Shown here piece after piece: positions 27,708-34,625 of a DNA stretch of 64,000 bases (the first letter of the stretch is position 1; each line of letters starts with the position of its first letter). The position numbers and the translations under genes were made by a program. The stretch is from Stagnimonas sp. GTDB taxonomy: Bacteria; Pseudomonadota; Gammaproteobacteria; Nevskiales; Nevskiaceae. Where the stretch lies: contig JAUYNO010000087.1 of NCBI GenBank assembly GCA_030696045.1, positions 52,426-116,425 on the forward strand, given 5' to 3'. Under the pieces are notes generated by a model. The model did no database searches, had not been told where the DNA came from, and saw only the letters and a list, made by a program, of their open reading frames with translations.

Positions 27708-28592
27708 CTATCCGGGCGGCGGCAGCGCCGTCGCATCCCCCCGCAAGCGCAGGCCGGAGCAGCGCATGGCACGGGCCTGGTGGATCAGCGCGGCCAGCTG
27801 GCGGGCCGCCTCCACGTAGCCAAGGCCCTCGGGCCGGACATTGGAAATGCAGTTGCGCTCGGCATCGTGGTGGCCGAGTCGCGGCGCCCAGGTGAGATAG
27901 ATGCCCAGGCTGTCGGGCGAGGAGAGGCCGGGACGCTCGCCGATCAGGCTGACCGCCAGCGCAGCGCCCAGACGCTCGCCGACCTCGTCGGCGAGGGCGA
28001 CCCTGGCCTGTAGCGCGATCACCGGCGGGGCCAGCCGCAATCCGGTCAGCCAGGGCCGCAGGGCGCGCAGCAGGGGCACGGCATGGCGCTGCACGGCGGT
28101 CGCGGAGAGGCCATCGGCAATCACCAGCACCAGGTCCGCTGGGGCGGCAGCGGGTAGCGAGAGCAGCGAGTCCTCGCTCAGGCGCCGCCCCCAGTCCGGT
28201 CGCGCCAGATAGGCGGCGCGGTCGGCGGCGCGGCTGTGCACGAGCAGGGGTTCCGGCCAGCCGTCGGCCTGCAACTGCGTGGCCAGGGCCTCGACGTCCA
28301 GCGGCGTGTGCACGGCGTCGCGCGCCTGGGCGTGGGCGAGACCGAAGGCGAGCACTTCCGCCGTCGGTAGCGCGGCGCCGGCGCGGCCGAGAGCGAGCCG
28401 GGCCGGGGTGAGTAGGCGCAGCTCGGACCAGGGATCGGCGCTGACGGACGGGTGTTCTGCGTAGCCCCTCCCCTTGGCGGGGAGGGGTTGGGGAGGGGGG
28501 CGGCTTCCGTCGGAGTGCTCGTTGCGCTGGCGAGAGACCCCCTCCCCCAGCCCCTCCCCGCAAGGGGGAGGGGAGGTCCCAGAGGGGCTCAT
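27708..28592 (-). CDS. eutC: Ethanolamine ammonia-lyase small subunit EutC, with repeat-derived N-terminal insertion
   Basis: 294 residues, coupled to eutB by ATGA. From about residue 49, 'SADPWSELRLLTPARLALG' onward, the protein matches EutC, including 'HAQARDAVH', 'SLIGERPGLSSPDSLGIYLT' and 'AERNCISNVRPEGL'. Together with EutB it binds adenosylcobalamin and splits ethanolamine to acetaldehyde and ammonia. Between the start codon and that core lie about 45 residues rich in Pro, Gly and Arg. They are encoded by a GC-rich palindromic repeat (28465-28573), an unusual translated insertion. No other eut genes are adjacent. Confidence 0.9.
   Translation of the reverse strand: MSPSGTSPPPCGEGLGEGVSRQRNEHSDGSRPPPQPLPAKGRGYAEHPSVSADPWSELRLLTPARLALGRAGAALPTAEVLAFGLAHAQARDAVHTPLDVEALATQLQADGWPEPLLVHSRAADRAAYLARPDWGRRLSEDSLLSLPAAAPADLVLVIADGLSATAVQRHAVPLLRALRPWLTGLRLAPPVIALQARVALADEVGERLGAALAVSLIGERPGLSSPDSLGIYLTWAPRLGHHDAERNCISNVRPEGLGYVEAARQLAALIHQARAMRCSGLRLRGDATALPPPG
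28465..28573. repeat. CCCCTCCCC-type composite repeat inside the eutC 5' end
   Basis: The left unit (28465-28499) and right unit (28538-28573) are near reverse complements. Each contains a hairpin of CCCCTCCCC-type and GGGGAGGGG-type halves around a TTGGCG or CGCAAG centre. Thirty-eight bases separate them. A single unit of the same type is at 34446-34482 outside genes. This copy starts 19 bp after the eutC start codon and stays in frame. Confidence 0.88.
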
Positions 28593-29974
28593 GAACTCAA
28601 CTCCGGCAGCGCCTGCAGCAGCGAGCGGCTGACCAGCGGATTGCTGACCAGCCGGCCCTGCGCATCGAGCAAGCCCATCTTCAACAACCAATCCTCGAAC
28701 TCCGGCGCCCGCCGATGCCCTAGCGTCTCGCGCAGGTAGAGCGCGTCGTGATGGCTGGTCGACTGGTAGTTGAGCATCACATCGTCGGCGCCGGGCACGC
28801 CCATCACGAAGCTGCAGCCGGCCGCCGCGAGCAGCGTCAGCAGGCTGTCCATGTCGTCCTGGTCGGCCTCGGCGTGGTTGGTGTAGCAGACGTCGACCCC
28901 CATCGGCAGACCCAGCAGCTTGCCGCAGAAATGGTCTTCCAGGCCGGCGCGGATGATCTGCTTGCCGTCGTAGAGGTACTCGGGGCCGATGAAGCCGACC
29001 ACGGTGTTGACCAGCAGCGGGTCGAAGGCGCGGGCGACGGCGTAGGCACGGGTCTCGCAGGTCTGCTGGTCGACGCCGTGATGGGCATTGGCGGACAGCG
29101 CCGCACCCTGGCCGGTCTCGAAGTACATGCAGTTCTCGCCCACCGTGCCGCGTCGCAGCGATTGCGCGGCTTCGTGCGCCTCGCGCAGCAGGCTCAGCGA
29201 GATGCCGAAGCTGGCGTTGAGCGCCTCGGTGCCGCCGATGGACTGGAACACCAGGTCCAGTGGCAGCCCGGCCTCAATGGCCTCGATCTGGCGGGTGACA
29301 TGCGCCAGCACGCAGGACTGGGTGGGGATTTCGTAACGCCGGATCAGCTCGTCGAGCATGCGCCAGAGTGGCCCGAGCCGGCCGAGCTCGTCGCTGGCTG
29401 GATTGATGCCGATGCAGGCGTCGCCGACGCCGTAGAGCAGGCCGTCGAGCACGCTGGCGGCGATGCCTCGCAAGTCATCGGTCGGGTGGTTGGGCTGCAG
29501 GCGCACGCTGATCCGGCCCGGCAGGCCAATGCTGTTGCGGAAGCGGGTGGTGACGCCGAGCTTGCACGCGACCGCGATCAGGTCCTGATTGCGCATCAGC
29601 TTGCTGACCGCGGCGGCCATTTCCGGGGTGATGCCCGGTGCGGCGGCGCTGACGGTCTCGCCGGAGCCGGCCAGCAGCCAGTCGCGGAAGCCGCCGACGG
29701 TCAGCGCCGACAGGGGCGCGAAGGCGGTCGCGTCGTGGCCATCGGCGATCAGCCGCGTGACCTCGTCACTCTCGTAGGGGATCAGGGGGTGATCGAGCAG
29801 GGTCCGCAGCGGCAGCTCCGCCAGGCAGAGCCGCGCCGCCATCCGCTCCTCGGCGTTGATCGCCGCGAGCCCGGCCAGGGCGTCGCCGGAGCGCATCGGG
29901 CTGGCCTTGGCCAGCAACTCCTTCAGGTCCCGGAAGCGGTAACTGCGAACGCCGATGCGGGCCTGTAGCGGCAT
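28589..29974 (-). CDS. eutB: Ethanolamine ammonia-lyase large subunit EutB
   Basis: 461 residues, the expected length. The TIM-barrel lyase subunit has 'RFRNSIGLPGRISVRLQPN', 'GVGDACIGINPASDEL', 'YFETGQGAALSANAHHGVDQ' and 'PMGVDVCYTNHAEADQDDMD'. It carries the catalytic barrel that acts with EutC and coenzyme B12. It begins 7 bp after the GST gene and overlaps eutC, so GST-eutB-eutC is probably one transcript. The absence of microcompartment genes nearby points to a simple ethanolamine-to-nitrogen pathway. Confidence 0.96.
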   Translation of the reverse strand: MPLQARIGVRSYRFRDLKELLAKASPMRSGDALAGLAAINAEERMAARLCLAELPLRTLLDHPLIPYESDEVTRLIADGHDATAFAPLSALTVGGFRDWLLAGSGETVSAAAPGITPEMAAAVSKLMRNQDLIAVACKLGVTTRFRNSIGLPGRISVRLQPNHPTDDLRGIAASVLDGLLYGVGDACIGINPASDELGRLGPLWRMLDELIRRYEIPTQSCVLAHVTRQIEAIEAGLPLDLVFQSIGGTEALNASFGISLSLLREAHEAAQSLRRGTVGENCMYFETGQGAALSANAHHGVDQQTCETRAYAVARAFDPLLVNTVVGFIGPEYLYDGKQIIRAGLEDHFCGKLLGLPMGVDVCYTNHAEADQDDMDSLLTLLAAAGCSFVMGVPGADDVMLNYQSTSHHDALYLRETLGHRRAPEFEDWLLKMGLLDAQGRLVSNPLVSRSLLQALPELSS

Positions 29975-29980
29975 CCGAGG

Positions 29981-30631
29981 CTAGGCGTAAGGTTCGCTGG
30001 CGGCAATCCGCTCCGCTTCCAGCATCGCGGCGGAATACCAGGCCTGGAGCGCCGGCAGGCCCAGCACGGCGTCCCGGTATTCGGCGCAGACGTCGGACAG
30101 CGGTACCTCGTAAGTGACAAATCGCGTCACTACCGGCGCAAAAAAGGCGTCGGCGGCACTGAACTCGCCGAACAGGTAGGGGCCGTCGGCGCCGTAACGC
30201 TCGCGCGCTTCGCTCCACAGGTCCTGGACGCGCTCGATGTCTTCCTGCACCTCCGGCGTGCGGCCCTTGCCGGGCAGGGCGGCGCGCAGGTTCATCGGCA
30301 TGTGGGTGCGCAGGGCCGAGAAACCGGAGTGCATCTCGCAGACCGCGCTGCGCGCGATGGCGCGGGCCTCGGTGTCGCGCGGCCATATCGCGACCCCCGG
30401 AAATTGCTCGGCCAGATACTCGACGATGGCCAGCGAATCCCAGATCACCAGGCCCTCGTCGTGCAGGGCCGGCACCTTGCCGGTGGGCGCGTTCTCCAGC
30501 AGCCTCGGCTTCGAGTCCGGCCGGTACAGCGGGATGATTTCCTCGGTGAACGGCAGGTCCAGCGCCTTCATCAGCAGCCAGGGGCGCAGCGACCACGAGG
30601 AATAGTTTTTGTTGCCGATGACCAGTTTCAT
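29981..30631 (-). CDS. Glutathione S-transferase family protein
   Basis: 216 residues. The N-terminal thioredoxin-like domain 'MKLVIGNKNYSSWSLRPWLL' contains the Ser/Arg motif 'SSWSLRP', with 'GKVPALHDEGLVIWDSLAIV' for glutathione binding. A helical C-terminal domain follows ('LFGEFSAADAFFAPV'). It probably conjugates or isomerises small electrophiles; the substrate is unknown. It lies directly upstream of eutB, where it might deal with acetaldehyde-related toxicity, but that is speculation. Confidence 0.85.
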   Translation of the reverse strand: MKLVIGNKNYSSWSLRPWLLMKALDLPFTEEIIPLYRPDSKPRLLENAPTGKVPALHDEGLVIWDSLAIVEYLAEQFPGVAIWPRDTEARAIARSAVCEMHSGFSALRTHMPMNLRAALPGKGRTPEVQEDIERVQDLWSEARERYGADGPYLFGEFSAADAFFAPVVTRFVTYEVPLSDVCAEYRDAVLGLPALQAWYSAAMLEAERIAASEPYA

Positions 30632-30769
30632 ACCGGCTCCGCCTAGGGATACAAGGGCGCCCTCTTGGCACCAGCATAGCGCCGCGCAAGCCTCGTGCCG
30701 CGACCGATGATTGAATCAGGGTGGTGGTGAACCTGTTCGCATCAATGAGACTTTCTGGGCTCAGCTACC

Positions 30770-30775
30770 TAAAAT
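30770..30775 (+). promoter_or_regulatory. -10 box of hisGD
   Basis: TAAAAT ends 9 bp before the hisG ATG. The spacing implies a leaderless or very short leader, so classical his attenuation by a leader peptide is not possible from this promoter. Confidence 0.5.
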
Positions 30776-30784
30776 GCGCGCGCC

Positions 30785-31420
30785 ATGAACCCTGCCAAGC
30801 CTGTCACCATCGCGCTCTCCAAGGGCCGCATCCTCGAAGAGTCGCTGCCGCTGCTGACCGCGCTGGGCCTGGAGCCTGCCGGTGACATCGACCGCCTGCT
30901 GCGGGTGCCGAGTCGCACCCCGGATGTGCAGTTCCTCATCATCCGCCCCACCGATGTGCCGACCTATGTCGAATACGGTGCGGCCGACCTGGGCATCGTC
31001 GGCAAGGACATCCTGATGGAGCACGGCGGCGCGGCGCTCTACGAGCCGCTGGACCTGCGCATCGCCCGCTGCCGGCTGTCGGTGGCCGCACCCAAGGGCT
31101 ATGTGCCGAGCGCCGGCAAGCGCCTGCGGGTCGCCACCAAGTACCCGGAAATCACCAAGCGCCACTATGCCGGCAAGGGTGAGCAGGTCGAGATCATCAA
31201 GCTCTACGGCTCGATGGAACTGGCGCCGCTGGTCGGTCTCGCCGATGTCATCGTCGACCTGGTCGCGACCGGCAAGACCCTGGTCGCCAACGGTCTGGTC
31301 GAGATCGAGCAGATCTGCGAGGTGACCTCGCGCCTGGTGGTCAACAAGGCCTCGATGAAGATGAAGCACGCCCGCATCCGCGAGCTGTTGGCGCAGTTCG
31401 AGGGCGCGGTCGGTGGCTGA
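30785..31420 (+). CDS. hisG: ATP phosphoribosyltransferase, short form HisG(S)
   Basis: 211 residues, lacking the C-terminal ACT-like domain of long HisG. Motifs include '[15 protein letters not shown]', '[13 protein letters not shown]' and the PRPP loop '[19 protein letters not shown]'. It catalyses the first step of histidine synthesis. Short HisG needs the regulatory subunit HisZ, which is not in this window. It overlaps hisD by 8 bp. Confidence 0.95.
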   Translation: MNPAKPVTIALSKGRILEESLPLLTALGLEPAGDIDRLLRVPSRTPDVQFLIIRPTDVPTYVEYGAADLGIVGKDILMEHGGAALYEPLDLRIARCRLSVAAPKGYVPSAGKRLRVATKYPEITKRHYAGKGEQVEIIKLYGSMELAPLVGLADVIVDLVATGKTLVANGLVEIEQICEVTSRLVVNKASMKMKHARIRELLAQFEGAVGG

Positions 31421-32717
31421 GCCGGTCGCCATCCGGCGGCTGGACACGGCGGCGGCCGGCTTCGAGGTGGAGTTCGGCGGCCTGCTCGACCGCGCGCCGG
31501 AGTCCTCGCCCGAAGTCGCGGCGCGCAGCGCCGAAATCGTCGAGGCGATCCGCCTGCGTGGCGATGCCGCGCTGATCGACTGCACCAATCGCTTTGATCG
31601 CCGCAGTGTTGCTGCCGCCGCCGAACTGGAGTTGCCCAGATCCGTGCTGAAGGCGGCCTGGGATGGGCTCGCCCCGGAGCTGAAGGCGGCGCTGGAAACG
31701 GCGGCGGCCCGCATCCGCGCCTATGCCGAGCGGCAGAAGATCGCCGAATGGAATTTTGAAGACGAGCACGGCAATACGCTCGGGCAGCGGGTCACGGCGC
31801 TCGACCGTGCCGGTCTCTACGTGCCGGGTGGCAAGGCGGCGTATCCGTCCAGCGTGCTGATGAATGCCATCCCGGCCAAGGTGGCCGGTGTCGGCGAACT
31901 GGTGATGGTGACCCCGACACCGGGTGGCGAGGCGAATGCGACCGTGCTCGCCGCCGCGCACCTCGCCGGTGTGGATCGCGTCTTCACCATCGGCGGCGCG
32001 CAGGCGGTGGCGGCGCTGGCCTATGGCACCGCGACGGTGCCGGCGGTGGACAAGATCTTCGGCCCCGGCAATGCCTATGTCGCCGCCGCCAAACGCCTGG
32101 TATTCGGCCGCGTCGGCATCGACGCCATCGCCGGGCCGTCGGAGATCCTGGTGATCTGCGATGGCCGGACCGACCCGCGCTGGATCGCCATGGACCTGTT
32201 CAGCCAGGCCGAGCACGACGAAGACGCGCAATCGATCCTGCTGTCGCCGGATGCGGCCTTCCTCGACGCCGTGCAGGCGGCGCTGGATGCCCGCGTCGTC
32301 GAATTGCCGCGCGCGGAGATTGCGCGCGCCGCGCTCAAGGATCGCGGCGCCCTGGTGCGGGTGCGCGACCTGGCCGAGGCGGCGGCGCTGTCCAACCGCG
32401 TCGCACCCGAGCATCTCGAACTGTCGGTTGCCGACCCGCAGGCCCTGCTGCCGCTGATCCGCCATGCCGGCGCGATCTTCCTCGGCCGCCACACGCCGGA
32501 AGCCTTCGGCGACTACTGCGCCGGCCCCAATCACGTGCTGCCGACCAGCCGCGCCGCGCGCTTCAGCAATCCGCTCGGCGTCTACGAATTCCAGAAGCGG
32601 ACCAGCCTGATCCAGTGCACGCCCTCGGGCGCGAAGCCGCTGGCGGCGGTCGCGGGCGCGCTGGCGGATGCGGAAGGTCTGCAGGCGCACGCGGCCAGCG
32701 CGCGGGATCGCGCGTAG
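31413..32717 (+). CDS. hisD: Histidinol dehydrogenase
   Basis: 434 residues from GTG 31413. Family motifs are '[20 protein letters not shown]', '[14 protein letters not shown]', '[15 protein letters not shown]', and the catalytic Glu-His in 'RVAPEHLEL', with zinc ligands in '[11 protein letters not shown]'. It performs the last two oxidations of histidine synthesis. Only hisG and hisD are here; the rest of the pathway must be elsewhere. A convergent gene follows after 23 bp. Confidence 0.96.
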   Translation: MAEPVAIRRLDTAAAGFEVEFGGLLDRAPESSPEVAARSAEIVEAIRLRGDAALIDCTNRFDRRSVAAAAELELPRSVLKAAWDGLAPELKAALETAAARIRAYAERQKIAEWNFEDEHGNTLGQRVTALDRAGLYVPGGKAAYPSSVLMNAIPAKVAGVGELVMVTPTPGGEANATVLAAAHLAGVDRVFTIGGAQAVAALAYGTATVPAVDKIFGPGNAYVAAAKRLVFGRVGIDAIAGPSEILVICDGRTDPRWIAMDLFSQAEHDEDAQSILLSPDAAFLDAVQAALDARVVELPRAEIARAALKDRGALVRVRDLAEAAALSNRVAPEHLELSVADPQALLPLIRHAGAIFLGRHTPEAFGDYCAGPNHVLPTSRAARFSNPLGVYEFQKRTSLIQCTPSGAKPLAAVAGALADAEGLQAHAASARDRA

Positions 32718-32740
32718 GGCGCTTGCGCTCGTCGAAAGGC

Positions 32741-33511
32741 TTACGAACAGCGCTCGACCAGCTCGCACAGCGCCCGATAGCCCTCGACCAGACGCGGGCC
32801 CGGTCGCCCGAGGAAGGCCTCGCTGATCGGCTGGATGCGCTGCTGCTTCACCGCCGGCACCTCGCTCCAGCCTGGCCGCCGACGCACCAGCGCCGGGCGG
32901 TAGTTGCGCAGTGGCACACCGCACCAGCTCATCACCACCGCGTCGGGCGCGGCCGCGAAGATCTCGGCCTCGCTCAGTGGCGCGCTCTTGCCCGGCCGCT
33001 GGCCCCAGGGATTTTCGCCGCCGGCGAGTTCGATCAGCTCGCTGGCCCAGGAGTCCCGGGTCGGCGCGATCACCGGCTTCGGCCACCATTCCAGCAGGAT
33101 CTTCGGACGCCGCCCGGACTCGGACCCGGGCCGCGGGCGGATGAGCGCTTGCATCTGCTCGACCAGGGCGCGGCCCCGCGCGGCGACGCCCAGCGCGTCG
33201 GCGATGCGGTGGATATCGCGGTAGACGTCATCCAGGCGCAGCGGCTCGCAGACCAGGGTGCGCAGGCCCGTGGCCTGCAGCGCCGATACCGCTTGCGCGT
33301 GGCCGGGCAGGGTTAGCGAAGTCAGCACCAGGTCTGGCTTGAGTGCCACCACCGCCGCCACGTCCAGCGACAGGTCGCGGCCGAGCCGGGGCAGGCGGCG
33401 GACCACCTCCGGCGGATGATCGGAATCGGCATCGACCCCCACCAGCATCTCGGCGCAGCCGAGGGCGCAGACGATCTCGGTGTTGGAGCAGGTATGGCTG
33501 ACGACCCGCAT
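32741..33511 (-). CDS. Cobalamin/siderophore-binding-like protein (BtuF family) without signal peptide
   Basis: 256 residues. It has the two-lobed helical-backbone fold of ABC substrate-binding proteins: 'LPRLGRDLSLDVAAVVALKP', 'PDLVLTSLTLPGHAQAVSAL', 'SWASELIELAGGENPWG', 'EIFAAAPDAVVMSWCG'. The N-terminus 'MRVVSHTCSNTEIVCALGC' lacks a hydrophobic signal sequence, unlike periplasmic BtuF, so it may stay in the cytoplasm. Cobalamin is a plausible ligand given the B12-dependent eutBC nearby, but unproven. It follows the SRPBCC gene by 9 bp. Confidence 0.78.
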   Translation of the reverse strand: MRVVSHTCSNTEIVCALGCAEMLVGVDADSDHPPEVVRRLPRLGRDLSLDVAAVVALKPDLVLTSLTLPGHAQAVSALQATGLRTLVCEPLRLDDVYRDIHRIADALGVAARGRALVEQMQALIRPRPGSESGRRPKILLEWWPKPVIAPTRDSWASELIELAGGENPWGQRPGKSAPLSEAEIFAAAPDAVVMSWCGVPLRNYRPALVRRRPGWSEVPAVKQQRIQPISEAFLGRPGPRLVEGYRALCELVERCS

Positions 33512-33520
33512 GCCGAGCGG

Positions 33521-33991
33521 CTACAGCGCGCCGAACTCGTTCTCGATGCGGTCGAGGCCACCGGAAATCAGCGTGTGCAGCACGAGTGCGAGGGCGCCGC
33601 CGGTGCCGGGAATGCGCGGCTCGAAGCTGATCTCGTAGTCGACCTGGGTGCCACCCGCCACGTCGCGAAAGACGATGTGGCCGCGATGGTTCTTCAGCGG
33701 GCTGCCCTTGCTGATCACGTACTCGATCAGCGAATGCGGCTGACAAGTGACCACGGTTTCCTCGAAGGCAGTGGGGCCGAAGCCGATCCGCCGCACCGAG
33801 CCGACGCCATCCGGATGCTTGGTGTCAGGGCTGGTCTGGACCCGCTTGACCACCCCCAGCTTCTCGCCGGCCGGCCCGGTCAGGGCCGCGCCGAAGCGCT
33901 CGTGGCTGGCGAACAGTGCGAACACCTTGCTGCGCGGCGCCGAGAACTGGCGACTGAAGCGCACGCGGCGCAGTTTCTTTTTGCTGTCCAT
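33521..33991 (-). CDS. SRPBCC (START-like) family protein
   Basis: 156 residues from ATG 33991, preceded by AGGAGG on the minus strand. SRPBCC features include 'VRFSRQFSAPRSKVFALFAS' at the start and 'YEISFEPRIPG' near the end, forming a helix-grip fold for hydrophobic ligands. Function unknown. It is transcribed divergently from the RNase P RNA 48 bp away and leads into the BtuF-like gene. Confidence 0.75.
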   Translation of the reverse strand: MDSKKKLRRVRFSRQFSAPRSKVFALFASHERFGAALTGPAGEKLGVVKRVQTSPDTKHPDGVGSVRRIGFGPTAFEETVVTCQPHSLIEYVISKGSPLKNHRGHIVFRDVAGGTQVDYEISFEPRIPGTGGALALVLHTLISGGLDRIENEFGAL

Positions 33992-34027
33992 GGCGGACCT
34001 CCTCCGGTGGCATCTGTCTCGATGCGC

Positions 34028-34033
34028 GATAAT
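34028..34033 (+). promoter_or_regulatory. -10 box of rnpB
   Basis: GATAAT lies 6 bp before the predicted 5' end of the RNase P RNA, the correct distance for a transcription start near 34040. Confidence 0.6.
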
Positions 34034-34039
34034 GCTCGT

Positions 34040-34435
34040 GGGAGCCGGCCAGACAACCGCCGCCATCACGTCGATGGGGGAGGAAAGTCCGGGCTCCGCA
34101 GGGCAGTGTGCCAGTTAACGGCTGGGCGGCGCGAGCCGACGGAAAGTGCAACAGAGAGAGACCGCCGATGGCTTCGCAAGGAGCACAGGCAAGGGTGAAA
34201 CGGTGCGGTAAGAGCGCACCGCGAGTCTGGTAACAGACCGGCACGGCAAACCCCACACGGAGCAAGGCCAAATAGGGAAGGAGCCACCGCAAGGTGGCAG
34301 GCGTGGCCCACGCCCCTTCCGGGTAGGCTGCTGGAGCCCATCGGTGACGGTGGGCCTAGAGGAATGGTTGTCTCGGCCGTCGCTCGCAAGGGCGGCGGGT
34401 ATGACAGAACCCGGCTTATCGGCCGGCTCCCACTT
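34040..34435 (+). ncRNA. rnpB: RNase P RNA (M1 RNA), bacterial type A
   Basis: The ends pair: GGGAGCCGGCC at the 5' side with GGCCGGCTCCC at 34421-34431. Conserved blocks are GAGGAAAGTCCGGGCTCC (from 34080) and ACAGAACCCGGCTTAT (from 34404), which form the P4 core, plus a typical P3-P18 arrangement between. It is the catalytic RNA that trims tRNA 5' leaders. The start and end are estimated to within a few bases. ORFs on the other strand over this interval are artefacts. Confidence 0.95.
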
Positions 34436-34445
34436 GTTTAGTGAT

Positions 34446-34482
34446 CCCCCTCCCCCTTGCGGGGAGGGGCGAGGGGAGGGGG
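34446..34482. repeat. Single CCCCTCCCC-type repeat unit
   Basis: A GC-rich palindromic unit with a TTGCGG centre, nearly identical in sequence to the units of the eutC-embedded repeat. It starts 11 bp after the RNase P RNA end and could help terminate it. Confidence 0.85.
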
Positions 34483-34538
34483 AAGCACTCCGAGTCGCAC
34501 CGGGCCTTCCGCAAAAGGCGACACCAAACTCAGGCGTA

Positions 34539-34602
34539 GGCGCATTTCATGCGCCGGGGTGTTCGGCGAGATCGCAAGCAATGCCGGCGCATGAAATGCG
34601 CC
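34539..34602. repeat. Palindromic element, copy B (GGCGCATTTCATGCGCC family)
   Basis: Perfect 19-bp inverted arms at 34539-34557 and 34584-34602, separated by 26 bp, with the same core as copy A at 26422-26489. It is located between the rnpB end and the pbpC stop. Confidence 0.9.
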
Positions 34603-34625
34603 CTTGTCAGCAGGGTCTTGTCGCG

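Noticed and set aside
30776..30784. A his leader-peptide attenuator upstream of hisG
   Set aside because: The likely -10 box ends only 9 bp before the start codon, leaving no room for a leader peptide or attenuator.
34066..34389. Minus-strand ORFs across 34066-34389
   Set aside because: The interval is the RNase P RNA, whose conserved core and paired ends are clear.
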